From Brugia malayi (Eukaryota > Nematoda > Chromadorea > Rhabditida > Onchocercidae), in the NCBI RefSeq assembly GCF_000002995.4, contig NW_025062479.1, forward strand, positions 20,518,721 to 20,582,720: 64,000 bases of DNA, written 5' to 3'. Each line of letters begins with the position of its first letter. Position 1 is the stretch's first letter. The notes beneath the pieces were generated by a model. That model searched no databases, was not told the DNA's origin, and saw nothing but the letters and a program-made list of their open reading frames with translations. Below, in pieces: positions 1 through 13,600 of this stretch. A program made the translations under genes and the position numbers.

Positions 1-146
1 TTTAATCGGGCAAAATATTGGTGCTTCCATTTTCGACTTCTTTAATTGGGATATCATTTTAGGAATATTAAAAAAGAAGCCACCATTCCTTATTGTATAC
101 ACTACATTACAAAGATGTATACATTTGAAAAAAAAAAAAATTAAAA
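1..146. other. Ambiguous open frame at left window edge
   Basis: The first ~120 bases are less biased than the flank and are open on both strands. On the plus strand, frame 2 is open from base 2 for about 48 codons and would encode a hydrophobic segment (FDFFNWDIILGI) followed by lysines. On the minus strand an ATG at 60-62 opens a frame that runs off the window edge (MISQLKKSKMEAPIF...). No strong splice acceptor or donor decides between them. It could be the end of a plus-strand gene, the start of a minus-strand gene, or chance. Confidence 0.15.
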
Positions 147-2014
147 TTTAAAATTTTTTTGAAATACAAAGTTTTTAAAATATAAATAATTGTTTCTACT
201 TTGGCTATCATTACATATTTTACAGAAACTTTTTTTAGACAAATTTGTAAAAAAAGAGAAAAAGAGTAAAAAAAGAATTCACAAAGTTAGCTTCTTTAAA
301 AAATTTTTTTTTAAAAAAAAGAGACAAAAAAAAAAAAAAAAAATTAGATTAGAAAAGTAATATATCATTTCATCATTACTGTTCGCTTTAATCATTTTTT
401 TCTTTTTATTTGTAGCGAAATATTTGTCCTTCGCTTCTAATTCAAATAAGCAATTTTTTAATTCAAATAAATAGAAAAGGAAAGAGTAAAGTACTAGCAA
501 ATTTGATAATTAACACTTTGCCAAATGTTTTTTTTCCTCTTTGATAGGAATAAAAAATCTTGCAATTAATGTAAATTTTTTTCATCTCTTTTGATTTATC
601 ATCAATTTTCTTTTTTCTTTTTTTTGTGGCACTAATTTTTAGTAAATAATTTTTTTATCAAGTTATTTTAAGTTTGGTAAAAGAAATTATTAATTGGAAT
701 AAATAACGAAGGGAAATGACAATTAATTAGAATAAATATGAAATGTAAGCAGTTAAAGTTTGTGAATAAGAAAAAAAAAAAAAAAAGTGAAATCAATGAA
801 TTGTTACGATACAAATAAAAATTTCGCGCTTTGATTCAAAACTTAGAAAAAAAAAAAAAAGAAAGTGAAATGTCATTGTAGATAAGGTAGTTTGAGTCAA
901 TACTTAGATGTTTCTGCATGTCCTCTTGTAAAGTGAACTGTGAGTTTATCAAAAGTTTCATTAAATTATTACAAAATATGAAAGTTTAATTTCATTCGAG
1001 TTTGTAAGCTTTCTAATCTTCTCTAAAAGCTATTGTAATAAGAATATTGGATATTTAAAAAAAAAAAAAAAAAAAAAAATCATCGCTTAATACAAATAAA
1101 TTCAATCTGAAACCTGCTTGTAAAACATTTCAAATTTGATTGGCCTGAAATTTTAATTGTTAATTGCAGATTCAATTTTTCCACCTTACCAACAATTAAA
1201 TAATAGAAATTAATCTATTCAAGAATGGTATTTAACCTTTAGACTTAATACTTCAAACAAATTTTGATAAATGATTTCATTGATTTTTCAAACTACTAGA
1301 AATAATTAGCAAATTCTTAAATAACAATGATAATAATAAACTAAATGTTTAAAAATTCATTCCCTTTAACTTATTTAAGTTATCATTTCATCATTGTATC
1401 TTTCTGCCATTATATTACATAAGTCTACTGCATACTGTAATAATTTATTTGTTATTACTATAATCTCTTTCATACTATGTTAATCTATTTGAAACTAAAT
1501 TTAATCTAAATTTGTTGCTACATTAATCAATTCCATACTATATGGTTCCATTTAATACTATGTTAATCCATTTCATGTGGTTTTCTTTTTTTTTTTTTTT
1601 TTTTTTACGTGTTTATATACTAACTTTTTCACTTAACAAATGAGATAGTAACTAATCAAAGAAAGGAAAAAAAAAAAAAGACGAAGAAAGGAAGAAAAAG
1701 AAAGAAAGAAAAAGTAAGGCTAAGAAAAATGAAAGTTAAATATTATAAAATTACAAAGTCAATTGAATATTACAACAACTGTAAGCCAAATTCTATTGTC
1801 ATCCTGTCATCATTTATACGTTCAATATTTGCATCTAACTCTTATTGAATAGTAATAATATATATTTGTCCAACGATGACAATGTCCAATCATTCTTTTT
1901 CTCCTTCTTCTTTTCTATAATCATTTTAGAGGGTGAATAATACTAATATTTACTTTACATTTGTTGTTATGGATATGTTTTTGATCTTTTCAGTAAATTT
2001 AACTATAATTTTTC

Positions 2015-2220
2015 ATGCTTGAAATGAAAATATTGATCATTCATCTATGTTTATGGATGAAAAAAAAAAAAAAAATCGTCATTCTCGATTGAAATGGAAA
2101 TATTGACCATTCATGTCTAAAATAGAGAAATTGATCATTCATCTTTTAAGAAAGAAGAATTGATCATTTGATTAAAATGAAAAAAAGAAAATCGATCATT
2201 CGTTCATTCATGCTTAAGGC
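2015..2220. repeat. Degenerate tandem repeat, about five units
   Basis: A block of diverged direct repeats of roughly 40-55 bp, each built around GAAATGRAAATATTGAYCATTC or a shortened form. Copies lie near 2020-2045, 2090-2115, 2125-2145, 2155-2170 and 2180-2210; the core AATTGATCATTC recurs with one or two changes. No coding frame runs through it. Confidence 0.55.
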
Positions 2221-3859
2221 AAACCAATCAATCGTTTATATACGTTTATGCAACAATTGTAATTGCAATGAAAAGTACCGATTGTTCTCATTTTGTAAAA
2301 TGAAACAAATCGATAAATCATAGCTATAATAAATTGATGTGATTAATTAGTTGAAATGATCTGTACTAAAAGATCTAAAATTTGTGTTATTAGAGAAAGA
2401 TGTTTGATACGATAAGATATTGCGCAAGTAATTTATCAATTATCAGTGCTACAAAGTTATTATATTTGTTATAATATTATTCTTTCGCTCATTTTATGAA
2501 ATTTTAGGAAATTTGTTGTAGTTTTTCACAAAATTAGCACCATAATCATTAATTAAAATTTATAAAAAGAATAAATTAAACTTTTTCACCAATTAATAGT
2601 CTTGGTAAGTAAAATTTTCTAAATTCAATAAAAGATAAAAAAAGACTGAAACTTTCAAATAACTAGATTAAAATTTTGGACAAAAAAAAAAACACATAAA
2701 ATCGAAAGTTAAGAAAAAATTATCTATGATTTTTTACATTGAATATAATCATTTAAGAGTATAATAAAATTGTATTTACTTTTCAGATTATTCCTAAACA
2801 AATAAATAAATTTCATTTCCAATCGTTATGAATCTATTAAATTTACATCTCATTTATATGCTCAAAAAAAAAAAAAAAAACACATAATTTAATTTCTTAG
2901 TGAAATCTAAAAAGGCAACAACGATAGTAATAGATTTTAAATTACTGCGATAAATGTTGTTGCCGCTGTTGCTACCGCTGCTATCACTATTATTGTCGCA
3001 GTAATCTTGATTATCGATATTTTATTATCAATATTGTTAGAGCAACCATTTCTACTAATACTGCTATGGATGTGATCAAAAAGGAATCTTCCACGAATTC
3101 CTATTATTTTTTTCATTTTTTTCTGCGTGCAATACATTTAACATTCTTAAAATGAGAATGTATCTTTTTTTATTTGCAATTTAAATGCGATGAAAATTAA
3201 ATTTTACTACAATTTTTTTAAACAATTTTTTAATAAAAACTTGTGTTTGATCGTCAATTATTTTTTGTTAGCATTTTTTTTTTAAATTAATTACTAAACA
3301 ATAGGTGATAATCGCATATATTAAGATATGATTTTATCGTCATATTTAACAAGGAATAGTCATAATTAATAGCTAATTAAAATAAATTAATTGAGTTTTA
3401 CCTTAAATGTAATGCAAAAAAGTGCAATATTACAATATTACATTATCATAATTATCAATAGATACCTGTTTTTTCTTTTTTTTTCTTTTTGGCTTGAATC
3501 AATAAGCAATGATAAATTAAGGACTTTTTTTTGTTATCATGAATAAATTATAATCTTCATACAGATCAATCAATTACATAGCATTGTACTGTATCATGCA
3601 TACTACTTTCTCATAAAGTATATTTAAGAACAATTTTGATAATACAATTATTTCATTTTTTGAATTAGACCAAAGATAAATTCTGATGACTTTCCTAATT
3701 AGTTTAGACTTCCTTATTAAGACTTAAAGAACTTTCTATAAATGTGTGGGAGAATAAAATTCAAATTATAGTTTAAATATGATAAGATGATATGATGGAA
3801 TAACAAAAAGTCACAAAGTAGGTAGTTTTTAAATATTGCCTAATTCATTAAATATCCTC

Positions 3860-4150
3860 AGGTGAAATGATCATTTTAAGCAGCACTTGGACATTTTTGT
3901 CCCAATAGGTCCTTCAATCTTAACGGTCATTTTGTTTTGGCTAATGGTCTCAATTTGTCATCTGCTATAAACATTAGCACTTTTTCGGTAGAGAAAAAGA
4001 TACCTAGTCTATCTGGTCTCGTTATCTTCTTAAAGAGAAAGTCGTTATCTCTATGCTATCTAATACATCTCGAGAATCTCAAAATCTTAAAGTTATTTAA
4101 TACATCTCAAGAGCCATTTGCATTTAGGAAATTGAAAAGTGATGCATAGG
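3860..4150. other. More complex island, possibly decayed element
   Basis: This stretch has clearly higher GC and sequence complexity than its surroundings. On the minus strand a short frame beginning MTVKIEGPIGTKMSK is open for about 20 codons. On the plus strand a 70-codon frame (3937-4149) exists but has no recognisable domain. Two imperfect copies of TAATACATCTCRAGA occur at about 4060 and 4100. I cannot assign a family; a decayed transposon or pseudogene fragment is possible. Confidence 0.2.
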
Positions 4151-4790
4151 ACTTTAACCATAAGTATAATTGCACTAAAGAACTGTAAGTCAATTTTTAA
4201 AATGTCTATTTCGTTTTGTTCTATTTCTAACGATAACAAATCATTTCATGTTAATTTACTAAATTTTGTTTTTCTCATTATTATCAATATTTTTATGATC
4301 AACAATTTTACAATCACCGTTTTTCGTTTTTTCAAAATTTCTCTTTCTAACAATTATACCGTAATCGAGCATACTGTAAACCATATCAATTACTGATTTC
4401 TTGATGGGCATGTATTCCATTTGAAGAAGCTGTCGCGACTGGAAGAAAAAAAGGAAGTGAAAGAAGAAGACAAAGACAGAAACGATTGAAAAATCTTTTT
4501 TTTTTTTTACAAAATTAACTAAAATAATCTCATTCTGAATCTGTTATATAAAAATATCCGTTTAAATTACTTGTCAAAAGAAGGGAAAAGCAAATTAAAA
4601 AATTTTGCATCAAATTTTCTAATTAAATGAGACTTAAAAATTTTTTTTTCCAAAATTTTCAAATCTCAATTTATTACTTTGAAATGATATGTAGAAAAAC
4701 AAAAAAAAAAAAAAAAAAAAAGCAAACTTTCAATTACTTACAAATTGATATTACCTCTTAAATTAGAAAAGGGAAAAAATTCTGATTACG

Positions 4791-7111
4791 CTAAGCAATT
4801 TCTTTTAATTTTAATTTCTTTTTTACCTTTGTATTATCAAAATGTAATTTTGTTCCTAAGCGATACTTCACTGCTTCAAAATGTGGATCACATGTCATCT
4901 TAGCATATAATTTTGCTAACCAATTTGGTGTTGTTACACGTGAAATTAAGAAACCTGAAATTTTATTTCTTTCATTAAAAAATTACATTTTTAAAATTAA
5001 ATCTTTAATATAATAAAAATAGCATAAGTTTTTTTTTCTCTTTTTTATATGCACATAAATGAATAATAATAATAATATGATATCAGTCTTACCAATCAGA
5101 TGAATTTGCAATAGTTAACACAAAAAAACAAAAAGAAACAATGATACATTTGCGCTTAAATAATTATTTTGAAAATTAAAATATTAATATTAATTCACTC
5201 ACTTACCTTGACTTTTAAATTCGTCATGAAGCCAACGAGTTAATTGTGAGAACCAAACTGATGGTGTTGCTGTTATGAGAATTCGTTCACCATTACAATT
5301 AGCACATTCCATTGCTCGTATATGTGCACGTGCGACATCACGCACGTCAACCATACCAAGTGAAACTTTTGGCGCTGCAGGAAAAGTATGATAATCCATC
5401 ATTCGCCGAATAATCTGGAAGCAAATATTAGGGTATATTTGATTTTCAAGATGGAAATTTGTTTAAAAATAGATTATAATATAAATCATATATTTGAATA
5501 CTTTAAATATGCTTAAATTTCTACTACTTCTGACATTTTGAAATTATTGCACTATGTATGAGAAAAAGAAGGATTTAACAAAGTAGAAAGTTTGTAGAGA
5601 AATAAATGACAAACTTTAGCACTTCCATGTCTTTGATCTGAAAGTACTGGGCCAATCACAAATGACGGATTTAGCACAGTTAATTGGAACCGTGACGCTT
5701 CTAAAATAGAAAAAGGATAATAAAGTATAGAAGTAATAACTATTCAATTAGACAATTTTAATATTTGTTAGTTAAAAATTAATTATTGAAAAAATGAGAA
5801 TGGCGAAGAAAAAAACACTGTCATTAATCAGTTTTTCCCAAATTATTTATTAAAAAAATTTTTTTTTGAAATGAAATTAAAAAAAAAACATCAATTTAAT
5901 TAATTCAAATAACCTGGCAAAGATTTCCAAAATTCCCATGCAGCTTTTTCGGCAATTATTTTTGAACGACTGTAATTTTCAATTCGTTTACTATTCAAAT
6001 TTCCCCAACAATTTTCGTCAAAAACTCGAGCATCATTTTTATGACCATCTATTAAAATATGTAAACGATTTAACTGTAAGTATTAGTTTATTAATTATTC
6101 AACAAGTAAGATCCACTACAAAAATGATTAATATATAATTATACGTAACTTATTTGAAGTGTTTGGACTTAATTTAACTGTGAGTACTGGTTTATTTTTA
6201 AGTATTTAAACGTAATTTACTTAGATATACTATTTTAAATTCTTGCTTATTCACTCACAAGTATTACCATTTATAGCAGCTGTACTGCTAGTTAGGACAA
6301 TTTTCTGGACGGTACTACATTGAGCAGCAGCTTTTAAAACATTTAAAGTACCATCCTTGGCAATTCTTATAGTTGTCTCATCAGCTACAATAGGCCATGG
6401 TGATGCAATATGCAGAATATATGTGCATCCTTCAATTGCTCTGAAATTTTAGAATGAATTTTAAAAACCTGTAAATATAAGTACTTAAGTTTTTTGTTAA
6501 CTTCCACGTCATCATTAAAAAAGTTGTGTTAAAATTTTACTGTCATTATTAAAAATTTGTGTTAAAATTTGAATAAAACAAGAAGAGAGATTTAGAAGAA
6601 AAAAATTTTTCTTTACTTTGGCCAATGATCCGGACATTCAAGATCAGCTTCAACCAATTCAAGCCTTTCTGAGCTATGTTTCAGATCACGAAGTGAACTA
6701 ATCTACAACAAGAAGTTTAAATTTTTTTATCGTTTATCATTTAGCATTAAATTTGTTATGATTTAACGATCAAACTATTACATATTCTATGAAAGTAGTC
6801 CGTACCTTATGAAATAATATTAATCATTTTTACATCTATTTTTCAATAAACTAACAATTAATTTATCTATCTTGACTTACAGTTAATATGATAAATATCA
6901 AAGATAAAAGTTTAAATCTTCAATTTCATAGCGTTTCGAACATGTTTTATTGTTGAGAAAAAAGAAAATATACGATATATACCGCAATGAAAAAAAAAAA
7001 ATCTTTTATTATAGATATCAAAAAAACAAAATAAATTCCAATTATTACAACACGTTTCATTAAGAAATAACTCTAAAACAGTCATTTGTCAAAATAAAAT
7101 TTCAGTTTTTG

Positions 7112-7150
<39 letters not shown>

Positions 7151-7835
7151 ATTAAATAACCTTTGATGAGTTTTGTAGACTTCGTACTGTACCTCTTACC
7201 GTATAACCATTTTCTAGAAGTTGTTGAACACAGTGCAATGCTATATAACCTGATGCACCGGTAACCAGTACAACTGAAATGTTTCATAGATTGCATTTAT
7301 GAATAATCGCATAAATTTTTTAAACTTTTTTTCAGTTCAATTTCATTTATTTCAAGAATCTTACCATCAAAATTACATTAACATTATTGAGTTAGGCTAT
7401 TTGAAATGATTAAAAAAAAAATCAGAATCGGTTGAAGCAGAAATAACAAAACTGCTAATTAGCTAATAACTTTTGATCGATTGCATTAATAAATAAAATT
7501 TAAAATCTTATTTCGTTCATTTTCAATTGCTAATTGTAATTGAATTAGCTCCATATGTTTTTAGCTAAGTAAAATAAAATACTAAAAAACTGCTGTTATC
7601 GATTCTAAAACCAAAAAAAAAAAAGAAATTGTAATCTAAGAAAAAAAGAATGGATCTATTTTGGCAAACGATTCCCACAGTCATATAATTATTATTTATT
7701 GATTAAAATTAAATCGCATTACATTATTTAATTTTTTAAATCATTAGAATTTCACTTATAAGCAAATTAAAAAAAGGACCGAAAAAAATTACCAATTTTT
7801 TCATTGTCTTTAAACGAATCAATGATGGCAACCAT
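4791..7835 (-). CDS. Extended SDR / dihydroflavonol-reductase-like NAD(P)-dependent oxidoreductase
   Basis: Eight exons join in phase (5' to 3': 7835-7793, 7273-7161, 6702-6617, 6440-6268, 6048-5914, 5700-5615, 5414-5207, 4954-4791), giving 1008 nt and 335 aa. All junctions are GT-AG. The product is an atypical (extended) short-chain dehydrogenase of the NAD-dependent epimerase/DFR/3-beta-HSD group. The Rossmann motif TGASGYIA lies at about residue 20, the strand LTSSTAAIN before the active site, and the catalytic YSRSK (YxxxK) around residue 163. The exon after that carries the conserved LNPSFVIGP and VDVRDVARAH stretches. The family reduces or dehydrogenates keto/hydroxy substrates with NAD(P)H; the substrate cannot be told from sequence. 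The ATG directly follows TTATTACAG, which fits a spliced-leader acceptor and supports this start. A possible divergent gene starts 130 bp away. Confidence 0.88.
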
Positions 7836-7965
7836 CTGTAATAATGATATTGAGTAGTTAATTAAAATGGAATAAGAAAAAAAGAATAAAGGAAAAAGGA
7901 TGAAATTTAAACGAAATAAATAAATCCGGTCGGACGATATTACCCAAAATGTTTATGCTTTCAAA

Positions 7966-10686
7966 ATGTTCAAATTTGCTATTATCATTCTTTTTCTTCT
8001 TCCTTTTTCTTTTTTTCTGGGTATAACATTTTTGCTAGCCGTTGCAATGAGAAGTATTACCATAATTGTTACCAAACAGGTTTTTTTTAAAAAAAAAAAG
8101 TCCTATTCTTTTCGTATTTGCAAGAAGAAATTTCTAAAAATGAAAAAAAAAATGCATTAGTATAAAAAAAAGACAAAACAAGCAAACAAAATACAATGAA
8201 TGATATAAATAATGAACAAAGAGTAAAAAAATAATAATACAATATATTCAAAGATCAGACTTTTTTGAGCTTTTTTTTTTCACCATCATCGTAATGATTA
8301 TCAATGTTATCATTACTATTATTATTATCATTATCAATATTACTATTATTATTGCCATTACTAATAACTAATGAATGGAAAGTGGAAATGAAAAAGAAAA
8401 TATCTATTTAGGATAGAAAAATTCGATGATAATAATCATTAATGTAGAAAATTATGCATTCAATATATTTTTGATAATTGGTAAGTCACGAAAGTAGTAT
8501 TTGCAAATGATATGATGCTGGCAATCGAAGTGATTATGACAGTGTTTTGATTATATAATAATAATATTGTTGTGTCTGATTATCAACATTTAGTTAATGT
8601 ACAGCCAGAGTGATAAGGGTGAAATTTTTGTATCAGTTGTAATCCTAACAGGACAAACAAATTTGTTAGCCAACAAAATTAAATAATAAATGAAACAAAA
8701 ATATGAATTTAACTTATCTATGCAACCTTTTATTACAATGATAATATTGTTGTGTATATATAGTGAAAATGCTGACATTGTTAGCAATAACTATTAAACA
8801 ACTATTTATATGAAACATTAATAGTAATGCTTATAACTACGATAATATAAGGTATTAGTAATGACAAGATAATGGTAATAATGATAATAGTGACATTAAT
8901 ACTAACGGCGGCAATAATAGTAGTGGTAATGATAATAATAATGTTAACAGTAATAACAGCAGTAGCAATAGTTATAATCATAATAGTAATAATAGTTCTA
9001 TAAATGTAGAAATAAGAGAAAAGTTATTGCTGCGCATACGTTTAAATTATTCTACTAACATTTAAATCCTGTTTTTGATTTTGGGTCAATCAAAATAGTG
9101 AAATTTGAAGTTTGGAAGGTTTCTAAATGCATGCAAAAGATTTATATGAAATTATGATCTTCATTTTTCATGTTCACTCTTCATTTATTCATCTGATTAA
9201 CTTTTGCTCTTTTTTCATCATTTGACTCACTTCAATCTGCTAAATATGCTCAACCACACATATGAACATTTGAAACTTTAAGTGATAAATTAAATAGTAA
9301 AATTAGTTTTTGAAATCTTAATTTGAATCAAAAATTCCATCAAAAGCATCTATCCATAACAATAATAACAATAACGATTTGTATAAAATGATAGTCATTG
9401 TTATAACTGATAATAAATATATTGTTATCATGCAGAAACTCTTTACTGTAATTAACTTTAAACCAGCATTTTATCAATATTACTAGTAAAACTATAGCTA
9501 TAATTCTTATTGCAGTTGTTGATTACTGTACTTAAACTTTTACAAAATTGAAAAATACTATGCTACTGGTATTCAAATCACTTCTAACATTATTACTTTC
9601 AACAGTAACACTACCATAATGAACGCAAATTTTGTTAAAATTTAATTTCGCTTTCTTCTCATTTTTCCAGTTCTTTTTGTTTATTTTTTTAAAAAGAAAA
9701 AAGAAAAAAAAAACGAATAAAATTTTATAGACAAATAATTGAATAAAAAATGAGAAAAAAGCAAACTAACAGAAATTAAGTTTGCATTCCTCAATTACAT
9801 CTATTTATTATGCAATAATGTATTTCTACAATATTTATATACAAACATATACTCAATTCATTCATTCATTCATTTGATTTATTGTTGAAAAGTTATTCAC
9901 TTTCGATGAATAAATTTTTGATTTTTGATCATGGTAAATTCATGAAATGACCATATGATTTGTTTTATTTTATTTATGGATTGTGCAAAAAAAAAAAGCA
10001 TAAAAAGTAAAAAAAGCAAAAAAGAGCGAAAAAAAACTCGAATAAATTAATTAGTATAATATCACCATGAAATGAAAAAACTGCTTCTTCTGATAATATT
10101 TTATTCATTATTAATGGCATTTATTCTTTAAATTCATTATAATTATTTTTGGAAATATTCCCAATGTCCAAATTTTTACATTAAATAATTAATGCAGGGT
10201 TGTACTTTTTTTTTTTTTTTTTTGCTTTTTGTTCTATACTAAATATTACAAATATTGTTTTAAATTTTGTAAGTGATTTTATAAAAAATTACTGAAATTT
10301 AATGGGTCAAAATATTTCTATTGTTCAAATATTTGCATTTAGAAATTATTCAGATATTCTACATTACTTTTTTCTTTGTATTAAACTTTACAGTTACTAG
10401 TAATTGTATTCAATTTGTTTGTTCATTCATTCAAATTTTTTAAAATTCTTAAGTTGTCGTATGATAATACACTTTAAGTGTTTAAAATCACAAATTGATG
10501 GAAATTTGTTATTCATTTCTCGTAATATTGAAATATTTAATTTAAATAATGTTCTAATAAATAAAAATTAACATTTTCACATTACAGATGCATTCCTTAA
10601 ATATAACACACGGACTTATTCAGCAAACTTATGATGGAATAGTTAACCCATCAAATCCTCACAACAAGAAAGACGAGTTATATTAA
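7966..10686 (+). CDS. Putative two-exon 70-aa membrane microprotein
   Basis: Not a recognised family. Exon A (7966-8079) starts with ATG and encodes a very hydrophobic leader (FAIIILFLLPFSFFLGITF) followed by LAVAMRSITIIVTKQ, ending at CAG|GT. Exon B (10588-10686) follows the acceptor CACATTACAG and encodes 32 residues ending HNKKDELY and TAA. It includes NIT, a potential N-glycosylation site, and is distinctly less AT-biased than its flanks. Both exons join in phase 0 (213 nt). An AATAAA lies about 25 nt past the stop. The product would be a signal-anchored or secreted small protein. Doubts: the 2.5 kb intron is long for this window, the donor GTTTTT is weak, and exon B starts with its own ATG, so it could be an independent trans-spliced mini-gene or the last exon of something else. 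Confidence 0.33.
8280..9065. repeat. Degenerate ATN trinucleotide repeat tracts
   Basis: Two tracts of imperfect three-base periodicity: about 8281-8370 (ATT/ATC units) and about 8822-9010 (AAT/AGT/GAT units), both within the intron of the putative microprotein gene. In the second tract one plus-strand frame is open from 8865 to a TAA at 9063-9065. It would give an Asn/Ser/Gly-rich segment followed by a charged tail (INVEIREKLLLRIRL), but it lacks an ATG. I treat it as repeat rather than exon. Confidence 0.5.
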
Positions 10687-13600
10687 AGGAGAAGACGAAA
10701 TTTTATCATATTTAATAAATCATTTGATTGCATTTGGATTATTAAAAAAATTAAGAAAAAAACAAACGATTTAATAGAATTTCACAAAATTTTAAATAAT
10801 TAATTGAAATTTTCAATGTGTCACGGAAAGGAATGTTTATTATTTATTAATTTTATAACAATATCAATAAATTTAATTAATAATAAAACATAAGATTGAA
10901 AATTTTTAATTTAAAAAGAAAAGATAGGAAAAAAAAAAGATGTTTAATGAACTGAAAAAGGAATTATTCCAACAATGATTGAAAGTGAAGAAAGAAACAA
11001 GCGATTTTGCTGATCAACAATACAACTTTTTAAACTCATCGCATCTAACCGATAAACGCAAACGAAATTGTGTCAAACCTGTTCATCAGCAGAACATATA
11101 TCATTACTTTTTGAAAATATCACACGTTCGCAAAATTCTCAGAGTAATTAATTTTTATTTTTCTTTGCTTTTTTTTTTTCTCATACTTAGTGAAATGGGT
11201 GAAATTTTGCTCAGACATTAATAAAACTAATATGGCAACGAAAAAAGAAAAAAGAAAAATTGATTGTACAATAAAATTGTGATTTTTTTCTTTTCCTTTA
11301 TTCAAATATACCTTTTGAATTTTGATATGGATAATCAACCAATATTGAGCTTTCAGTATTACATATACATTTCAAATAGATTATCAATCAATATTGTGGT
11401 CTATTTTTATTAGATATTTATAAATAAATTATCAATCAATCTTGTAATCTTCTAGCGTTAGACATATGATTTAAAAGATTTCTTTATTATAACACTGTTT
11501 CAGTTAATTTATTTCCTATCATCTTATTATTTATTATGTAACTGATATTTCATCAAAGATTTATTTAAAAAAAGAAAAAAAAAATATTGCACGCTATCAA
11601 ATTAATTGATTACATTAGAATACAGCAAAGTAAAACAACCACACAACACTGATAATCTAAAAGTGTACTAAACATAGAAATAAAAAATGTGATTTTAATG
11701 CTTAGGGCTGAGAAATTAAAATCATAATTTTTAGCTATTAATTTAAATTAAAGAAAGTTTTTTAAATGACCTTTACACATTTCCTCCCTTCATTTTACTA
11801 GAATTTAAGAAAATCATGCAAATTTCTTACTTCCAGGTAATCAAATTCAAATTTTCATTTATCGAAAAGAAAAAACGATTGCGCTTAAATAAAAGGAAAA
11901 AAAAAAAAAGAAAAAAAATGCAAACCACCGGTCCTCTCAGCCGCATTTCTTTCCAGCAAATGTGAAGAAGAAAAAATTGAAAACACATTTAATTTTTGCA
12001 CTCTATCTTTTATAAGAAAATTCACTATTGTTAGAAAAAGAAAGCTTTCGAACAAAAAGACGCAAAAGAGGATCAAATCAAGAAATCTGGCGAAGATGAA
12101 AATGAATAAAATCTATTTTATACTATAAAAATTTTTCGTAGAAAAATATGAGGGAAATAAGGAAAACATGAGATACAAGATAGCGGATTTGCCGAAAATA
12201 CAAATTTAAATGGAGAAATTCTTTCAATTCATTATTTTAACATTTGTGATAATGATTTCCATTTCCAGTTTGAATTAAAATAAAATAAATTAGAGATAAC
12301 TGATACTCAATTCTCACTCAAAAGATGAACTGAGCTCTTGGACATTCGACCGTTGAATATTAACAATAACAAAAATAGAATTGAAAAAAAAAAAATAACA
12401 ATAGTAATAATAATGAGAACCATAATAATATTATAAATGGACACTGAATAATAATAAATAGCAAATCATGTATAGTAATAACAATAATAATAAAACGAAT
12501 AATAATAACAATAATAATACTGCGAATTCTATCCAATAAAATATTCGGATAAATTGAACAAAGAAATGGAAATAATAAAATTTGCATATTTATTCATAAT
12601 AAGTGCATTATTAAAAAATTGTGTCAATTGGATGTATAACAAATACTTAGAGAAGGAATCATTATAATATTTGAATAAAAAGCAAACATTTGTGGAAGGA
12701 ATTTTATTTAAAGGGAATAATTGTATTAAATCAAATTTAATTCAAATAATTAGTGTAAAAAAATTGGTTTTGATTTGTAAAGTACAGATTTAATGCAATA
12801 GTAAAATAAAAAATGAAAGAAAAACTAAACGACGATTGAATATAAATAAAAATTTTTAAAAAGACATAAAAAGATTAAAAAGATTTATTATATATTCATT
12901 TCAAAATTATATATATATATATATATAGCTAAAATATTCAAAAAACAAAAAAAACAAAAAAAACAAAAAACAAACAAAAAATTGAAAAAATAGAAGTAGT
13001 ATTATTTTATTATAATTGTAATATGAGAGAGAAAAAAAATTTTCTTTTAATATTTTTACTAATTTTTGAAACCAATTATTCCTGTTCCTTCTATTTCTTT
13101 TCATATATTTCAGTTCTATTTAGTGTCCTTTAACCATATAATTCTAAATTAATAATTTTTCCAATGTTAATTTGGAAAGACTATGAACTGAATATTTTCT
13201 TATTTCTTTGAACCATTCGTTTTGAAATTAATAAAATTGTATTAAAGAATGACAAATTAATAATATTGAAGTTTTTCATGCGTAGTCATTTCTAAACCAA
13301 TAATTGTTACATGCATAATATCTCAACCACATAGGTTGCAGGATTTTTTAAAAAAAAGAAAACCTATATTCTACTATGTAATACCATAAAATAATTTTAC
13401 TATACAATATCCATTTTCTATAATCATTTATTTGCTAAATCTTTGCAATTACAAACGTTATTGACATCTCATTCTTGCAACAATTTTACGTTTTCTTTGA
13501 CAATTTTTGGAAATTTAACGTCACTATTTTTATTATTAAAAATACTACTGCTATTATTTTATATTATTATTGTTAATATTGTTATTATTGCTAGAAGTAA

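Larger units (their letters stand above)
1..4790. other. AT-rich non-coding stretch with repeats
   Basis: I see no convincing gene here. The stretch is dominated by A and T runs, for example about 1050-1079 and 1591-1607, and by short degenerate repeats. Two places are more complex than the rest: the left edge (1-146) and an island at about 3860-4150; both are listed separately. The open frame at 2937-3137 is a biased GCN/ATT/ATC trinucleotide tract on the minus strand and does not look like a protein. A TTTATT at 4670-4675 is AATAAA on the minus strand, about 115 nt past the stop of the dehydrogenase gene, and could be its poly(A) signal. Confidence 0.6.

Noticed and set aside
7102..7296. 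64-codon minus-strand frame with a poly-Phe tail
   Set aside because: Wrong frame over dehydrogenase exon 2; the correct frame carries TGASGYIA.
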